Below, in pieces: positions 1 through 9,531 of a DNA stretch of 64,000 bases. The stretch lies in NCBI GenBank assembly GCA_963726065.1, contig CAVSAU010000002.1:1-64000 (forward strand), written 5' to 3'. The position numbers and the translations under genes were made by a program. Under the pieces are notes generated by a model. The model was not told the origin of the DNA and searched no databases. It saw nothing but the letters and a program-made list of their open reading frames with translations. The DNA comes from Neomesorhizobium sp963726065. GTDB taxonomy: Bacteria > Pseudomonadota > Alphaproteobacteria > Rhizobiales > Rhizobiaceae. Position 1 is the first letter of the stretch. The number at the start of each line of letters is the position of its first letter.

Positions 1-123
1 TTACGATTTCGCTCCTTGAAACGTTGCGCCCGGAATTGCGCGGGGGCCTTTGGACTACGCTGAGCGATGCAGGGATGCAACAAATCAGAAGCTGCGTTGG
101 GTCGTGGATAGGCGGAGATAGCT

Positions 124-1074
124 ATGATCGATAGGCGTGGTTTGCTCGGGCTGGGAGTTCTGGCGCTGGGCGGAGCAGTTAGTCGGTCCGTTCTCGCCGC
201 TCCCCCGAAACGTTTGGTGCTTATCCACGGCCGTTCTCAGCAGGGGTTCGACGCTGCCACCCTGAAAAGCGAATGGACGGACGCGCTTGCGGAGGCTCTG
301 CTCAAAAAGAGCTTGCAACTTCCGGCCGACGTCTCTGTGGAGTTTCCTTTCTATGGCGATACGCTCGACGACTTCGTTCGGCAGTCGAATCTTCCTTTGA
401 CAGCGGAAATCACAACGCGCGGAGATCAGGCTCAGGATGACTATCTTGCTTTCCAGGCCCGCATTGCAGAAGAGATCATTGAGCCCACCGGTATTACGGA
501 CGCACAGGTGGATGCGGAGTACGGCAACAATCCCAAGCAGCGCGGCCCGCTCAACTGGGAGTGGGTGCAGGCCATGCTCCGTGCGATCGATAGGTATGGC
601 GGCGGTTTGACAAGCGACGCGATCGAAACCTTCACGCGCGACGTATATCTATATCTCACGATCGACGTCGTTCGCGAGACTATCGACCAAAAGGTAGCGC
701 AGGTTATTTCAGAAGAACCAACCATCGTCGTTGGACACTCCCTCGGTTCGGTTGTCGCCTACCATATCCTTGCAAACGACCCGCGAAATCTGAATGTGCC
801 CCTATTTCTGACGATCGGTTCGCCGCTCGGCATCCGGGCCATACGCGAGCAGCTTTTGCCGCTAAAGTCTCCGCCACCTGTCAAAGCCTGGTTCAACGCC
901 TTTGATCAAAGAGATGTCGTTGCGCTTTTTCCTCTCGACAAGGACAGTTTCGACATTGCGCCGCCGATCGAGAATTACGATGGGGTGAGAAACTCCACGC
1001 CGAACCGCCACGGCGCTGTAGGCTATCTAGCCGACACCACTGTGGCCGACAAATTGTATCAGTGCTTCATGTGA
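124..1074 (+). CDS. Putative exported alpha/beta-hydrolase (lipase/esterase-like)
   Basis: A 316-residue protein starting with a twin-arginine-like signal (DRRGLLGLG, then a hydrophobic stretch and an Ala-rich cleavage region ending near residue 26), so it is probably exported in folded form. The mature part begins with a beta strand and HG oxyanion-type motif (LVLIHGRS) and has the nucleophile elbow GHSLGS with Ser at about residue 206. A late Asp (FDQRD, about 262) and His (NRHG, about 298) could complete the triad. A GGAG ribosome site lies just upstream of the ATG. The substrate is unknown. It lies in an accessory segment and is convergent with the nuclease-helicase gene. The fold is fairly safe; the specific function is not. 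Confidence 0.7.
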   Translation: MIDRRGLLGLGVLALGGAVSRSVLAAPPKRLVLIHGRSQQGFDAATLKSEWTDALAEALLKKSLQLPADVSVEFPFYGDTLDDFVRQSNLPLTAEITTRGDQAQDDYLAFQARIAEEIIEPTGITDAQVDAEYGNNPKQRGPLNWEWVQAMLRAIDRYGGGLTSDAIETFTRDVYLYLTIDVVRETIDQKVAQVISEEPTIVVGHSLGSVVAYHILANDPRNLNVPLFLTIGSPLGIRAIREQLLPLKSPPPVKAWFNAFDQRDVVALFPLDKDSFDIAPPIENYDGVRNSTPNRHGAVGYLADTTVADKLYQCFM

Positions 1075-1165
1075 GGAGGAGGCTGTCGGCGTACGCAAGC
1101 TCTCCCTGCACAGCCAATCCTATAACACTGGCACACCACAGCCATTCAGGTACTCGAACGTTTCG

Positions 1166-3079
1166 TCATAGAAGCGCGGCGGTCGGAGTGGGATCGTCAC
1201 CATTTCCTTTTGGAACAAAGATCACCATGCCTTGGCGCGCCCGCGTGAGGATGACGCGGTAGGCGTTCCTCAGGTATCGACGGCGCGCTTCGTCGTTCAC
1301 GGACTGCCATCTCGTTCCTTTAAAGGCAAAATGCTGCCATCCATCTTGGTGATATCGATAATCTGCATCCCAACAAACACAGGTCCAATCCAGCTCCAGC
1401 CCCTGAACGTCAAATTCGCTGGCAACCTCTTCCAGATAATAGGACGACCGTACGTCTCTTCGGTCATTCAGAAACCATATCGCCGGGTCGACAGCAGACT
1501 TCATGTGAACGCCCTCTGGGCGGAGCCGATGTGCACCGGAGGAGGCAATGATTCCGAAGCGTTCTGAACCGCGAGCTGTCCTCCTCACCCAATTTCTCGC
1601 CTCCTGCAGGTCTCGGGTTAGAAACATCGGATAACGCGGCAAGACTTTTTCTGCGTGGATGCGCGCCTGGCCGGGATCATTGTCGAGCATTCTGCCGACG
1701 AAGGCAGAAACCTCCTCGGCTCGAAACGACCGCATCGACACATCAAGATGAAGGGCGCTTTGCTGTGAAACATGTGGAAGGCCCAGAAACCGCTCAGCAT
1801 TCTCTGGACCGCTGAAATCAGGGTCGGCTATCCGGCTTGAGACGTAGACATCCCAGTCCGTGTAGGGCCCTTCCAGCGCCTGAAGCCATTCCGGCAAACC
1901 GGCTTCGCCGGTGTTGATCTCCTGACCACCCCCAATCAAGCAAACGACTGTGCACCAATCCCGATGCCGGTCCATCACGCTAATGAGGAATTCGGGTTCC
2001 GACATGTCAAAGCCAATATGGCCACGCTTCGTCTGCATGAATTTCGACGCCTGATCGCGAGTCCAGGCCCTTTGCGCTTCATCAAAGACGGCTACCTTCT
2101 CCGTTGGAACCTCATGCTTGCTCACGTGATCATCTCTGAAGTGATGAATATTTTGGATGAAGCTTCGAACTTTTCGTTCAGCCACTGATTTGGAAACCCC
2201 TTCTCGATCGGCTTGATCACGCGATAGGGCCTCGCGGAGCACCGCCACCAAGGGTCCATTTCCAGAGAGGAAAACAGCGTGTTCCTCGGCGTGGCCGTCG
2301 GCTCGCTGTGTCGCAACATTCAGCCCTGCCAGTGTTTTACCGGCCCCGGGAACGCCAGTGACGAAGCAAATTGACTTTCGATGATTGCGTTTCGAATGTT
2401 CGATGATCCGGCCTATGCAGTCCGCCGTATCCTTGAGATTTTTAGCACCGGCATCGGATCGCGAAATGTCCTCGACCTTATGCGTTTCATAAAGGACGCG
2501 AGCTGCTTCAACGATTGTTGGTGTGGGACGGTAGCCGGTAGCCGCCCATCGATCTACATCGATCGCAGCCGCCCGGGTATTTGCAGTCGTCGCTGAAATT
2601 AGTTGGCCTAGATCCACTGAGGTTGCGAGAAGCGGTTCAGCGACGTTGTCTACCCAAGCCACGCGCTGGTTCGGCACAAATTCTGCCTTCGTGGCGATCA
2701 ACACCGGCACGATCGTAAGGTGATGGCTCCCTTCGTGAAAGTTCCGGAGATCCAGCGCATAGTCTTCGACTTGCTCGATTGCGTAAGCGTCAAACTGGTG
2801 CGCGCCAACCTTGAACTCCAAGACAAAGATAACACCGCCCTGGACCAATACCGCATCGGCGCGTTTGCCCATCCGTGGAATCGTGAATTCGAGGAACAGA
2901 TGACCCGATTGCGAGGCTCCGAGCTGGTCTCGTAGAATCGCCAGCTGCGAGATCCAAGCTGATTTTTGTTCTAAGTCCAGAGCATGGGCATGTCCTCGCG
3001 CGAGCGCGCCGAGAATCGCTTCATGCGACGCTGCCCTAAAAGCCTCGACGTTCGCATCGAAGTAAGATCTAACCGGCAC
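1166..3079 (-). CDS. DUF2075-like protein: PD-(D/E)XK-type nuclease region plus SF1 helicase-like ATPase
   Basis: A 637-residue protein with a GTG start. The N-terminal part has a pattern of restriction-like nucleases: Asp at about 75, a beta strand, then E88-F-K90 (VLEFKVG). The central ATPase has a Walker A GVPGAGKT at about 242-249 and a Walker B-like VAVFDEAQ. The C-terminus carries a superfamily 1 motif VI-like segment (YRVILTRARQG). This order fits the DUF2075/Schlafen-like helicase group. Family members occur in accessory DNA and are often suspected of acting on foreign nucleic acid; a defence role here is inference only. The gene sits next to the 3' end of tRNA-Gly, a common island insertion point. 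Family call fairly sure, function open. Confidence 0.75.
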   Translation of the reverse strand: MPVRSYFDANVEAFRAASHEAILGALARGHAHALDLEQKSAWISQLAILRDQLGASQSGHLFLEFTIPRMGKRADAVLVQGGVIFVLEFKVGAHQFDAYAIEQVEDYALDLRNFHEGSHHLTIVPVLIATKAEFVPNQRVAWVDNVAEPLLATSVDLGQLISATTANTRAAAIDVDRWAATGYRPTPTIVEAARVLYETHKVEDISRSDAGAKNLKDTADCIGRIIEHSKRNHRKSICFVTGVPGAGKTLAGLNVATQRADGHAEEHAVFLSGNGPLVAVLREALSRDQADREGVSKSVAERKVRSFIQNIHHFRDDHVSKHEVPTEKVAVFDEAQRAWTRDQASKFMQTKRGHIGFDMSEPEFLISVMDRHRDWCTVVCLIGGGQEINTGEAGLPEWLQALEGPYTDWDVYVSSRIADPDFSGPENAERFLGLPHVSQQSALHLDVSMRSFRAEEVSAFVGRMLDNDPGQARIHAEKVLPRYPMFLTRDLQEARNWVRRTARGSERFGIIASSGAHRLRPEGVHMKSAVDPAIWFLNDRRDVRSSYYLEEVASEFDVQGLELDWTCVCWDADYRYHQDGWQHFAFKGTRWQSVNDEARRRYLRNAYRVILTRARQGMVIFVPKGNGDDPTPTAALL

Positions 3080-3248
3080 GTTTCACCTACCATTCCGCGC
3101 GAGAACGACATAGTGCCTTCAGCTGGTGTTGGGAACCGTTATGAAAGCGACCGAACTCCTCCCGTCGTATTGCCAATCTCGTAACCCGCTCGTAACCCTC
3201 GCCCACCAGCGGTATTCGGCAGCTGCGATTTCAACCGCCCGGAAAACG

Positions 3249-3276
3249 AAAAAGCCGCGGAAAACCGCGGCTTTTT
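3249..3276 (-). terminator. Rho-independent terminator of tRNA-Gly
   Basis: A perfect 12-bp inverted repeat (AAAAAGCCGCGG / CCGCGGCTTTTT) with an AAAA loop lies just downstream of the tRNA on the minus strand. Read on that strand, the stem ends in a run of T. It separates the tRNA from the accessory gene beyond. Confidence 0.8.
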
Positions 3277-3290
3277 CGTGGAGAAGTTAT

Positions 3291-3365
3291 TGGAGCGGGT
3301 GAAGCGATTCGAACGCTCGACCCCAACCTTGGCAAGGTTGTGCTCTACCCCTGAGCTACACCCGC
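3291..3365 (-). tRNA. tRNA-Gly (GCC anticodon)
   Basis: On the minus strand the sequence folds as a standard cloverleaf. The acceptor arm is GCGGGTG/CACCCGC, the D-arm starts TAGCTCAGGGGTAGAGC, the anticodon stem CAACC/GGTTG closes the loop TTGCCAA (anticodon GCC), and the T-arm loop is TTCGAAT. The 3' end is T-CCA, so CCA is encoded. Its 3' end faces the accessory segment on the left of the window. Confidence 0.95.
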
Positions 3366-3567
3366 TCGCGCGGCGTCTACCGCAAGCCGCGCTTATATGG
3401 CCGAAGAGCGAAGCGAATGCAACAGGGAAAAACAGACATTTTGAACCCGCGACAAAACGGCTTCGAAAGCCTCCCGGCTTAGCGCAATGCAGTCCTGGCG
3501 TGGCGTTTTCTCTTGTCGCGGCGCGGCATTGGAAATAGATCGGTCCGCTCAACGGGAACCAACGCCG

Positions 3568-4065
3568 ATGCCCAAATCCGCCGAAGAATTGTTTGCCTTC
3601 CTCGCTGGATTGGGGATCGAGGTGAAGACGGTCGCCCATCCGCCGCTCTTTACCGTGGCCGATTCGCAGGCTTTGCGGGGTGAAATTGTCGGCGCTCACA
3701 CCAAGAATCTTTTCCTGAAGGACAAAAAAGACAATTTCTTCCTGGTCACGGTGGATGAAGAGGCGACTGTCGATCTCAAATCGGTCCATCACAAGATCGG
3801 CGCGGCAAGCCGCGTGTCGTTCGGAAAGCCAGAAGCGCTGCTTGATCTTCTGGGCGTGACGCCGGGCGCGGTAACGGCATTTGGCGCAATCAACGACACG
3901 GAAGGCAAGGTGCAGGTCGTGATCGACAGCGGCCTCATGGAACATGAGGTCATCAACGCGCACCCGATGACCAACACGGCGACCACATCGATAGGGGCCG
4001 GCGATCTCGTGCGATTCCTCCGGGCAACTGGGCACGAACCTGCTATCTTGAAAGTGTCGGAATGA
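3568..4065 (+). CDS. proX: Prolyl-tRNA editing protein ProX (YbaK/EbsC family)
   Basis: A 165-residue stand-alone editing domain that hydrolyses mischarged aminoacyl-tRNA (typically Ala-tRNA(Pro)) in the cytoplasm. It covers for a ProRS lacking its editing insert. Family features visible are the AHPPLFTVADS segment, the KNLFLKDKK motif with the conserved lysine, and the C-terminal NAHPMTNTATTSI segment. The start MPKSAEEL is chosen because homologues begin there; an in-frame ATG 27 codons upstream would add an Arg/Cys-rich stretch unlike the family. It is followed by the thioredoxin gene after about 80 bases on the same strand. Confidence 0.88.
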   Translation: MPKSAEELFAFLAGLGIEVKTVAHPPLFTVADSQALRGEIVGAHTKNLFLKDKKDNFFLVTVDEEATVDLKSVHHKIGAASRVSFGKPEALLDLLGVTPGAVTAFGAINDTEGKVQVVIDSGLMEHEVINAHPMTNTATTSIGAGDLVRFLRATGHEPAILKVSE

Positions 4066-4144
4066 TTGCCACATTGGGGCGAACGAAGCTGCGGCCGCGT
4101 GTGGAAGATATTGGCAGCAGGTCGGTGCGATCGAAAGGGCTGAG

Positions 4145-5143
4145 ATGAGCGGACAGGACAATCCTTACAGCGGCGCGGGCCAGTATTCGGCTCCCAGCGT
4201 TCAGTTCGGTTCGCCGGCGCAGAACGGCTCGACGCCCGAAAACGGCGCCGGGCTTGGCTTCGCAGCGCCTGGCGACCTTATCAAGGATACCACCACTGCG
4301 ACCTTTACGCAGGATGTCATCCAGGAATCGCGCAAGCAGCCGGTGCTGGTCGACTTCTGGGCGCCCTGGTGCGGCCCCTGCAAGCAGCTGACCCCGGCCT
4401 TGGAAAAGGCGATTCGTGAGGCGCGCGGGCGCGTCAAGCTGGTCAAGATGAACATCGACGACCACCCCTCCATTGCCGGCCAGCTGGGCATCCAGTCGAT
4501 CCCCGCCGTCATCGCCTTCAAGAATGGTCAGCCGGTCGATGGCTTCATGGGCGCCATCCCCGAAACCCAGATTCGTGATTTCATTCAGAAGGTCGCCGGC
4601 AAGGATGGCGCACAACCTGGCGTAGCCGATGCGCTGAAGGCAGCCGCCGAGGCCCGCGAAACCGGCGACGCCCAGACGGCCGCCGACATCTATTCCGCGA
4701 TGCTCCAGGAAGTGCCGGACAATGTCGAAGCCATAGCCGGCTTGGCCGATCTGCTTTTCGAGGCAGGCGATTCGTCTGCCGCCGAGGCGCTTCTGGCAAC
4801 GGCGCCGGAAGACAAGCGGGATGTCCCTGTGATTGCAGCCATTCGCGCGAAGATGGCGCTGGCAAAGCAGGCCGATGAATTGGGCAATCCCGCCGAATTC
4901 GAGAGGCGTCTCGCCGCTAACCCCGGTGATCATCAGGCACGCTTCGATCTGGCAATGGTCCAGAACGCACAGGGCAAGCGCGCCGAGGCCGCCGACAATC
5001 TGCTGGCGATCGTCAAGGCCGACCGCGCCTGGAACGATGATGGCGCCCGCGCCCAGCTGCTGAAGTTCTTCGAAGCATGGGGCATGGCCGACGATGCGAC
5101 CCTGGCGGCGCGGCGGAAACTTTCGTCGGTGCTCTTTTCTTAA
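4145..5143 (+). CDS. Thioredoxin-TPR co-chaperone (CnoX/YbbN-like)
   Basis: A 332-residue cytoplasmic protein. A disordered Gly/Pro/Asn-rich N-terminus (about 40 residues) precedes a thioredoxin domain with an intact active site WCGPC at about residue 75-79. A tetratricopeptide-like helical domain follows (about 160-330). This is the layout of CnoX/YbbN, a holdase that protects unfolding proteins under oxidative stress and passes them to GroEL and DnaK. The catalytic CxxC suggests redox activity, unlike E. coli CnoX, whose equivalent site is SxxC. It sits directly before the LON-domain gene on the same strand, a common rhizobial pairing. Confidence 0.88.
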   Translation: MSGQDNPYSGAGQYSAPSVQFGSPAQNGSTPENGAGLGFAAPGDLIKDTTTATFTQDVIQESRKQPVLVDFWAPWCGPCKQLTPALEKAIREARGRVKLVKMNIDDHPSIAGQLGIQSIPAVIAFKNGQPVDGFMGAIPETQIRDFIQKVAGKDGAQPGVADALKAAAEARETGDAQTAADIYSAMLQEVPDNVEAIAGLADLLFEAGDSSAAEALLATAPEDKRDVPVIAAIRAKMALAKQADELGNPAEFERRLAANPGDHQARFDLAMVQNAQGKRAEAADNLLAIVKADRAWNDDGARAQLLKFFEAWGMADDATLAARRKLSSVLFS

Positions 5144-5196
5144 GCCTCGCGGGCGCATTCGCGCCCGTCGCGCATGGGCTGAACTGGAGATTTGGC

Positions 5197-5869
5197 GTGC
5201 AGGCGGGCAATGCTCACTATCGGCGCAGTTCGGATATTCCGACCGTCGTCCCGGTTTTTCCACTGGCGGCCGCTCTGCTGCTACCGGGCGGGCGCATGCC
5301 GCTGAATATCTTCGAGCCCCGGTATCTGCAGATGGTCGACGACGCCATGAGTGGGCGGCGGCTGATCGGCATGGTGCAGCCTAGTCTCGACAATGCAGTA
5401 AGCGAGGATGGAGAACCGCTGCTTTGCAAGGTGGGCTGTCTCGGCCGCATCACCTCGCTCGCCGAGACGGGCGACGGGCGCTACCTCATTGCCCTTCAAG
5501 GCGTTTGCCGTTTCAGAAGTCATCTCCGAACTCTCGGTCAAGACGCCGTTCCGCCAGTGCCGCATCGCGTCTTTCGGCGCCGACCTCCGCGAGGAGCACG
5601 GCGCCGGCGAGGTCAACCGTCCGGCGTTGCTCAAGGCTTTTCGCGCGTATCTCGACGCCAATGGCCTCGAGGCGGACTGGGAGAGCGTGAGCCGGGCCGA
5701 GAACGCCATGCTGGTCAACGCATTGTCGATGATGGCGCCCTACGGAGCTGCAGAAAAACAGGCGCTGCTGGAAGCGCCTGACCTCAAGACACGCGCCGAA
5801 ACGCTGATCGCAATCACCGAAATGGCGTTGGCGCGCGATCAGGATGATTTCGGTACGAGCCTGCAATGA
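5197..5869 (+). pseudogene. LON substrate-binding-domain protein, frameshifted
   Basis: Two reading frames together encode one LON-domain (PF02190-like) protein of about 223 residues, lacking the ATPase and protease parts of Lon. The first frame runs from a GTG with a good GGAG site through VVPVFPLAAALLLPGG, NIFEPRYLQM and LIALQGVCRFR. The family sequence then continues in the next frame as VISELSVKTPFRQC through to the end. One extra base near 5515-5518 (in TTTCAGAAGTC) accounts for the shift. The rest is undamaged, so this is either a recent mutation or a sequencing error. The role of free LON-domain proteins is poorly known. The stop overlaps a possible ATG of the next gene. Confidence 0.75.
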
Positions 5870-5901
5870 GGGAACCACCTCCTCAACCGGCAAAGGATCC
5901 C

Positions 5902-6123
5902 ATGGCCGACCTTGCCCGCGATGCTAAGATCGACATCAAACTTCTCGAACTGCTGGCCTGTCCGCTCACCAAGGGTCCGCTGGTGTGGAACCCTGCTTCA
6001 TCAGAGCTGATCTCGAGAGTGGCGAAGCTTGCCTACCCGGTGCGCGATGGCATCCCGATCATGCTGCCTTCCGAGGCGCGGCAGGTCGCTTCGGATGATG
6101 ATGTCAAGCCGGACTCCGGCTGA
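5902..6123 (+). CDS. Trm112-family small zinc-ribbon-like protein (UPF0434)
   Basis: A 73-residue protein with the family core LLELLACPLTKGPL near the N-terminus and the AYPVRDGIPIMLPSEAR segment typical of bacterial Trm112-like proteins. In eukaryotes Trm112 is a methyltransferase partner; the bacterial role is not established. Only one of the usual cysteines is seen (ACPL), so zinc binding is doubtful. The ATG with an AAAGGA site six bases upstream is preferred; an ATG at 5866 that overlaps the LON gene stop would add 12 residues. It ends about 40 bases from the convergent dnaE2. Confidence 0.8.
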   Translation: MADLARDAKIDIKLLELLACPLTKGPLVWNPASSELISRVAKLAYPVRDGIPIMLPSEARQVASDDDVKPDSG

Positions 6124-6162
6124 TCCTCCGGTGGCCAGAGTTTGCGCGGCGGCGGCGCCGCT

Positions 6163-9100
6163 TCAGTGAAAATTCCGCCCCTTTGGCATGGCCCTCTCGG
6201 TTTTCTCCGAAAGCTCATCGTAACTTGGCGCCGAATTCTGGAATTCGGGTTCGCGGTTCAGCAATTTCGACCGCGATTCGCTCCTTTTCAGAATATTCTG
6301 GCGGACATTTTGCAACTCTGCTTCGGGCTTCGCCCCGCCCGGCGCCTGCGCTTCCTCGGTCAGTTCGCCGAGCCATGACGAGAGGTCCTCGATCCTCTCT
6401 GCGACGATGTGGATGACGTCGGATTCCGACTGGAGGCGGCCATGGACCCGCACGAAGCGGGAACCCATGACAACCGAACGGTAACGGTCGAAGACCCTCT
6501 GCCAGATGATGACATTGGCAACCGCTTGCTCGTCTTCGAGCGTCAGGAAGATGGCATTTCCCGTGCCGGGGCGCTGCCGCACCAGCACAAGACCGGCGAC
6601 CGAGACATGGCGGCCGTCCGGCGCCATGGTGAGCCGGGCATTGGGTGTGACGCCCGATTGGTCGAGCCGATGGCGCAGGAAGGAAACCGGGTGCGCCTTG
6701 AGTGAAAGCCCGAGCGATTGGTAATCATGGATGACGTGCTGGCCGAGCGGCATGACCGGCAGTCGCGTCTCGGGTTCACGGTCTCGCAGCCGCAGGTCTG
6801 GCCGATCGAACAGCGGCAGACGTTCGGCGGCAGTTTTCCCGCCCAGCGCGCGAACCGCCCAAAGCGCATCGCGGCGACTGAGGCCGATCGACCGGAAGGC
6901 ATCCGCCTGCGCCAGCCGTTCGATCTCGTCCACGTCGAGACCTGAACGCAACCAGACATCCCTAACCGATTCGTAACCTTCTCCGCGGCGCAGAACGAAC
7001 TGCTCCATGCGTTCCTTTGGAAGCCCCTTGATCTGCCGGAAACCTAGCCTGACGGAGCGGGTGGTTCGGATCACATCACGCATCCCCGCATGCCGCGTGA
7101 TGATGCGCGTTCCGTCGAAAGGGCGTTCTTCGAGCAGGCAATCCAAGTCGGAGCCGTTGATGTCGACAGGCAGAATCTCAACTCCATGGTCCTGCGCATC
7201 GCGGACGAGCTGTGCCGGCTGATAAAAACCCATCGGCTGGGAATTCAGGATCGCGGCGCAGAAGACATCGGGATAATAGGTTTTGAACCAGCAGGAGGCA
7301 TAGACCAGCAGGCCGAAAGCCGCTGCGTGGCTCTCCGGAAAACCATATTCGCCGAAACCCTCGATCTGCTTGAAACAGCGCTCGGCGAACTCTTTCTCGT
7401 AGCCACGGCCCACCATGCCATCGATCATCTTCTGGCGGTAATTGCCGATCGTCCCGGTCCGTTTGAAAGTCGCCATCGCTCGACGAAGCTGGTCGGCCTC
7501 GCCCGGCTTGAAGCCGCCGGCGACGATGGCGATCTTCATCGCCTGTTCCTGGAAGAGGGGTACACCCAGCGTCCTGCCAAGAATTTCCTTCAACTCCGGC
7601 TTCGGGTAGTCGGGTTTTTCCTTTCCCTGTCTTCGCCGCAAATAGGGATGCACCATGTTTCCCTGGATCGGGCCCGGCCTGACGATCGCCACTTCGATGA
7701 CCAGATCGTAGAAGGTTCTGGGCTTCAGACGGGGCAACATCGACATCTGGGCACGCGACTCGATCTGGAAGACACCCAGCGTGTCGGCACGGCAGATCAT
7801 GTCGTAGACGTTCTGGTCCTCCTGCTTGATCGTCGCGAGTTCGACTGGACGGCCGTGATCGTCCGGAGCGTCATAATGCTGGTGTAGCAGTTCGAAAGCG
7901 CGGCGCAGGCACGACAGCATGCCGAGCGCCAGGATGTCGACCTTGAGAATCTTGACGGCGTCGAGATCGTCCTTGTCCCATTCGACCATCTTGCGATCGT
8001 CCATGGCGGTCTTCATGATCGGAACGATTTCGTCCAGCCTGTCCTTGGTGATGACGAAGCCACCGACATGTTGGGAGAGGTGCCGGGGAAATCCCATGAT
8101 CTCATTGGCGAGATCGATGACATGTTTCGTCACCAGGTTGGTGTCGTTCAGCCCTCCGGCGTCGACCTCCCTCTTGCCGAGTTCGGATGAAGACCAGCCC
8201 CAGATCGATCCCGAAAGCGCGCTGCGGACATCGTCGGACAGGCCCATCGCCTTGGCGACTTCACGTAATGCTGAACGCCCTCGATAGCTGACGACGGCGG
8301 CGGCTAGCGACGTGTGTTTCTCGCTGTATTTGTTATAGATGTAATCCATGACGGGCTTGCGTTTTTCGTGCTCGAAATCAACATCGATGTCAGGCGGCTC
8401 GTCGCGCTCCTTGGAAATGAAACGCTCGAACAAAGTGTCGATGATGTCGGGCCCGACATCGGTGATGCGCAGGCAATAGCAGATGACAGAGTTAGCGGCG
8501 GAACCGCGCCCCTGGCAGAGAATGTCCTGCGAGCGGGCGAATTTGATGATGTCGTGAACGGTCAGGAAATAGCGGGCGTAATTGAGCTCCCGGACTGTTT
8601 CGAGTTCATGGCGGATAATCCTTTCGACCCTGTGCGGAACCCCATCGGGATAGCGGAACTTTGCGCCCTCCCAGGTCAGCCTCTCTAGTTCTTGCTGCGG
8701 CTCCAGGCCCGATTCCGTCGGTTCGTCCGGATAATTGTAATGAAGGTCGCTCAGCGAGAATTTCAGGGTTGCGGCGAACCGAAGCGTCTCGGCGATTGCC
8801 TCGGGATAACGGCGGAAAAGCCGGGCCATCTCGTCCAGCGGTTTCAAGAAACGCTCTGCGTTCCTGGTCAGTTCAAGTCCCACTTCCGCGACGGGCTTGT
8901 TCAACCTGATGGCTGTCAACACATCCTGAAGCGGGCGGCGGGCGGGCACATGATAAAGCACCTCGTTCACCGCCATCAGCGGCAGCCGAGCTATGTTTGC
9001 CATGCTGGCCGCCTGCTCCAGCCTGAAGCGATCATTGCCCGAATAGGCCGGCGACACGGCCAGCCAAACAGCGTCGCCGAAGCGGCTTTTCAGTGCATGC

Positions 9101-9531
9101 AGGAATTCCAGCTGGCTTTCCGGCGACGTCTCGACATCCGGCAGAACGGCCAGTGACAATCGATCGCCCCATTCGAAGAGATCGCCGCGGTGAAGAACGG
9201 GCGCGCCCTTTTCCCCGCGCATATTGGCTTGCGTCAGCATACGGCACAGATGCCCCCATCCCTTGCGGTCGCGGGGATAGGCCAGCACGTCCGGACTGCC
9301 GTCGGCAAAAACCAGCCGGCTGCCAGGGTGATAGGGAAGTTTTTCCACCTTCGTTTGCTGCCAGGCGCGGACGACGCCGGCGACAGAGTTGCGATCGGCA
9401 AGCCCGATGGCGGAAAGGCCGAGCATTTTGGCCGTGACCACCAGCTCTTCCGGCTTGGAGGCGGCGCGCAGGAACGAAAAGTTCGATTGCACGGCGAACT
9501 CGGCATAAGGAACGGAAGCGGTCACGTTCAT
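6163..9531 (-). CDS. dnaE2: Error-prone DNA polymerase DnaE2
   Basis: A 1122-residue C-family polymerase, the mutagenic paralogue of DnaE. It makes lesion-bypass DNA with ImuA and ImuB. The N-terminal PHP domain starts at YAEFAVQSNFSFLRAAS. The palm shows DIDVDFEHEKR with catalytic acidic residues, CQGRGSAANS precedes it, and finger segments such as FQEQAMKIA and GFPESHAAAF follow. An OB-fold region lies near residue 990-1060. The ATG overlaps the imuB stop as ATGA, indicating translational coupling; an ATG eight codons earlier is possible. It is the last gene of imuA-imuB-dnaE2 and presumably SOS-induced through the LexA box ahead of imuA. Confidence 0.95.
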   Translation of the reverse strand: MNVTASVPYAEFAVQSNFSFLRAASKPEELVVTAKMLGLSAIGLADRNSVAGVVRAWQQTKVEKLPYHPGSRLVFADGSPDVLAYPRDRKGWGHLCRMLTQANMRGEKGAPVLHRGDLFEWGDRLSLAVLPDVETSPESQLEFLHALKSRFGDAVWLAVSPAYSGNDRFRLEQAASMANIARLPLMAVNEVLYHVPARRPLQDVLTAIRLNKPVAEVGLELTRNAERFLKPLDEMARLFRRYPEAIAETLRFAATLKFSLSDLHYNYPDEPTESGLEPQQELERLTWEGAKFRYPDGVPHRVERIIRHELETVRELNYARYFLTVHDIIKFARSQDILCQGRGSAANSVICYCLRITDVGPDIIDTLFERFISKERDEPPDIDVDFEHEKRKPVMDYIYNKYSEKHTSLAAAVVSYRGRSALREVAKAMGLSDDVRSALSGSIWGWSSSELGKREVDAGGLNDTNLVTKHVIDLANEIMGFPRHLSQHVGGFVITKDRLDEIVPIMKTAMDDRKMVEWDKDDLDAVKILKVDILALGMLSCLRRAFELLHQHYDAPDDHGRPVELATIKQEDQNVYDMICRADTLGVFQIESRAQMSMLPRLKPRTFYDLVIEVAIVRPGPIQGNMVHPYLRRRQGKEKPDYPKPELKEILGRTLGVPLFQEQAMKIAIVAGGFKPGEADQLRRAMATFKRTGTIGNYRQKMIDGMVGRGYEKEFAERCFKQIEGFGEYGFPESHAAAFGLLVYASCWFKTYYPDVFCAAILNSQPMGFYQPAQLVRDAQDHGVEILPVDINGSDLDCLLEERPFDGTRIITRHAGMRDVIRTTRSVRLGFRQIKGLPKERMEQFVLRRGEGYESVRDVWLRSGLDVDEIERLAQADAFRSIGLSRRDALWAVRALGGKTAAERLPLFDRPDLRLRDREPETRLPVMPLGQHVIHDYQSLGLSLKAHPVSFLRHRLDQSGVTPNARLTMAPDGRHVSVAGLVLVRQRPGTGNAIFLTLEDEQAVANVIIWQRVFDRYRSVVMGSRFVRVHGRLQSESDVIHIVAERIEDLSSWLGELTEEAQAPGGAKPEAELQNVRQNILKRSESRSKLLNREPEFQNSAPSYDELSEKTERAMPKGRNFH

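Noticed and set aside
1..57. Short minus-strand frame ending in TAA at the window edge
   Set aside because: It meets a stop after 18 codons, has no start codon and matches nothing I recognise.
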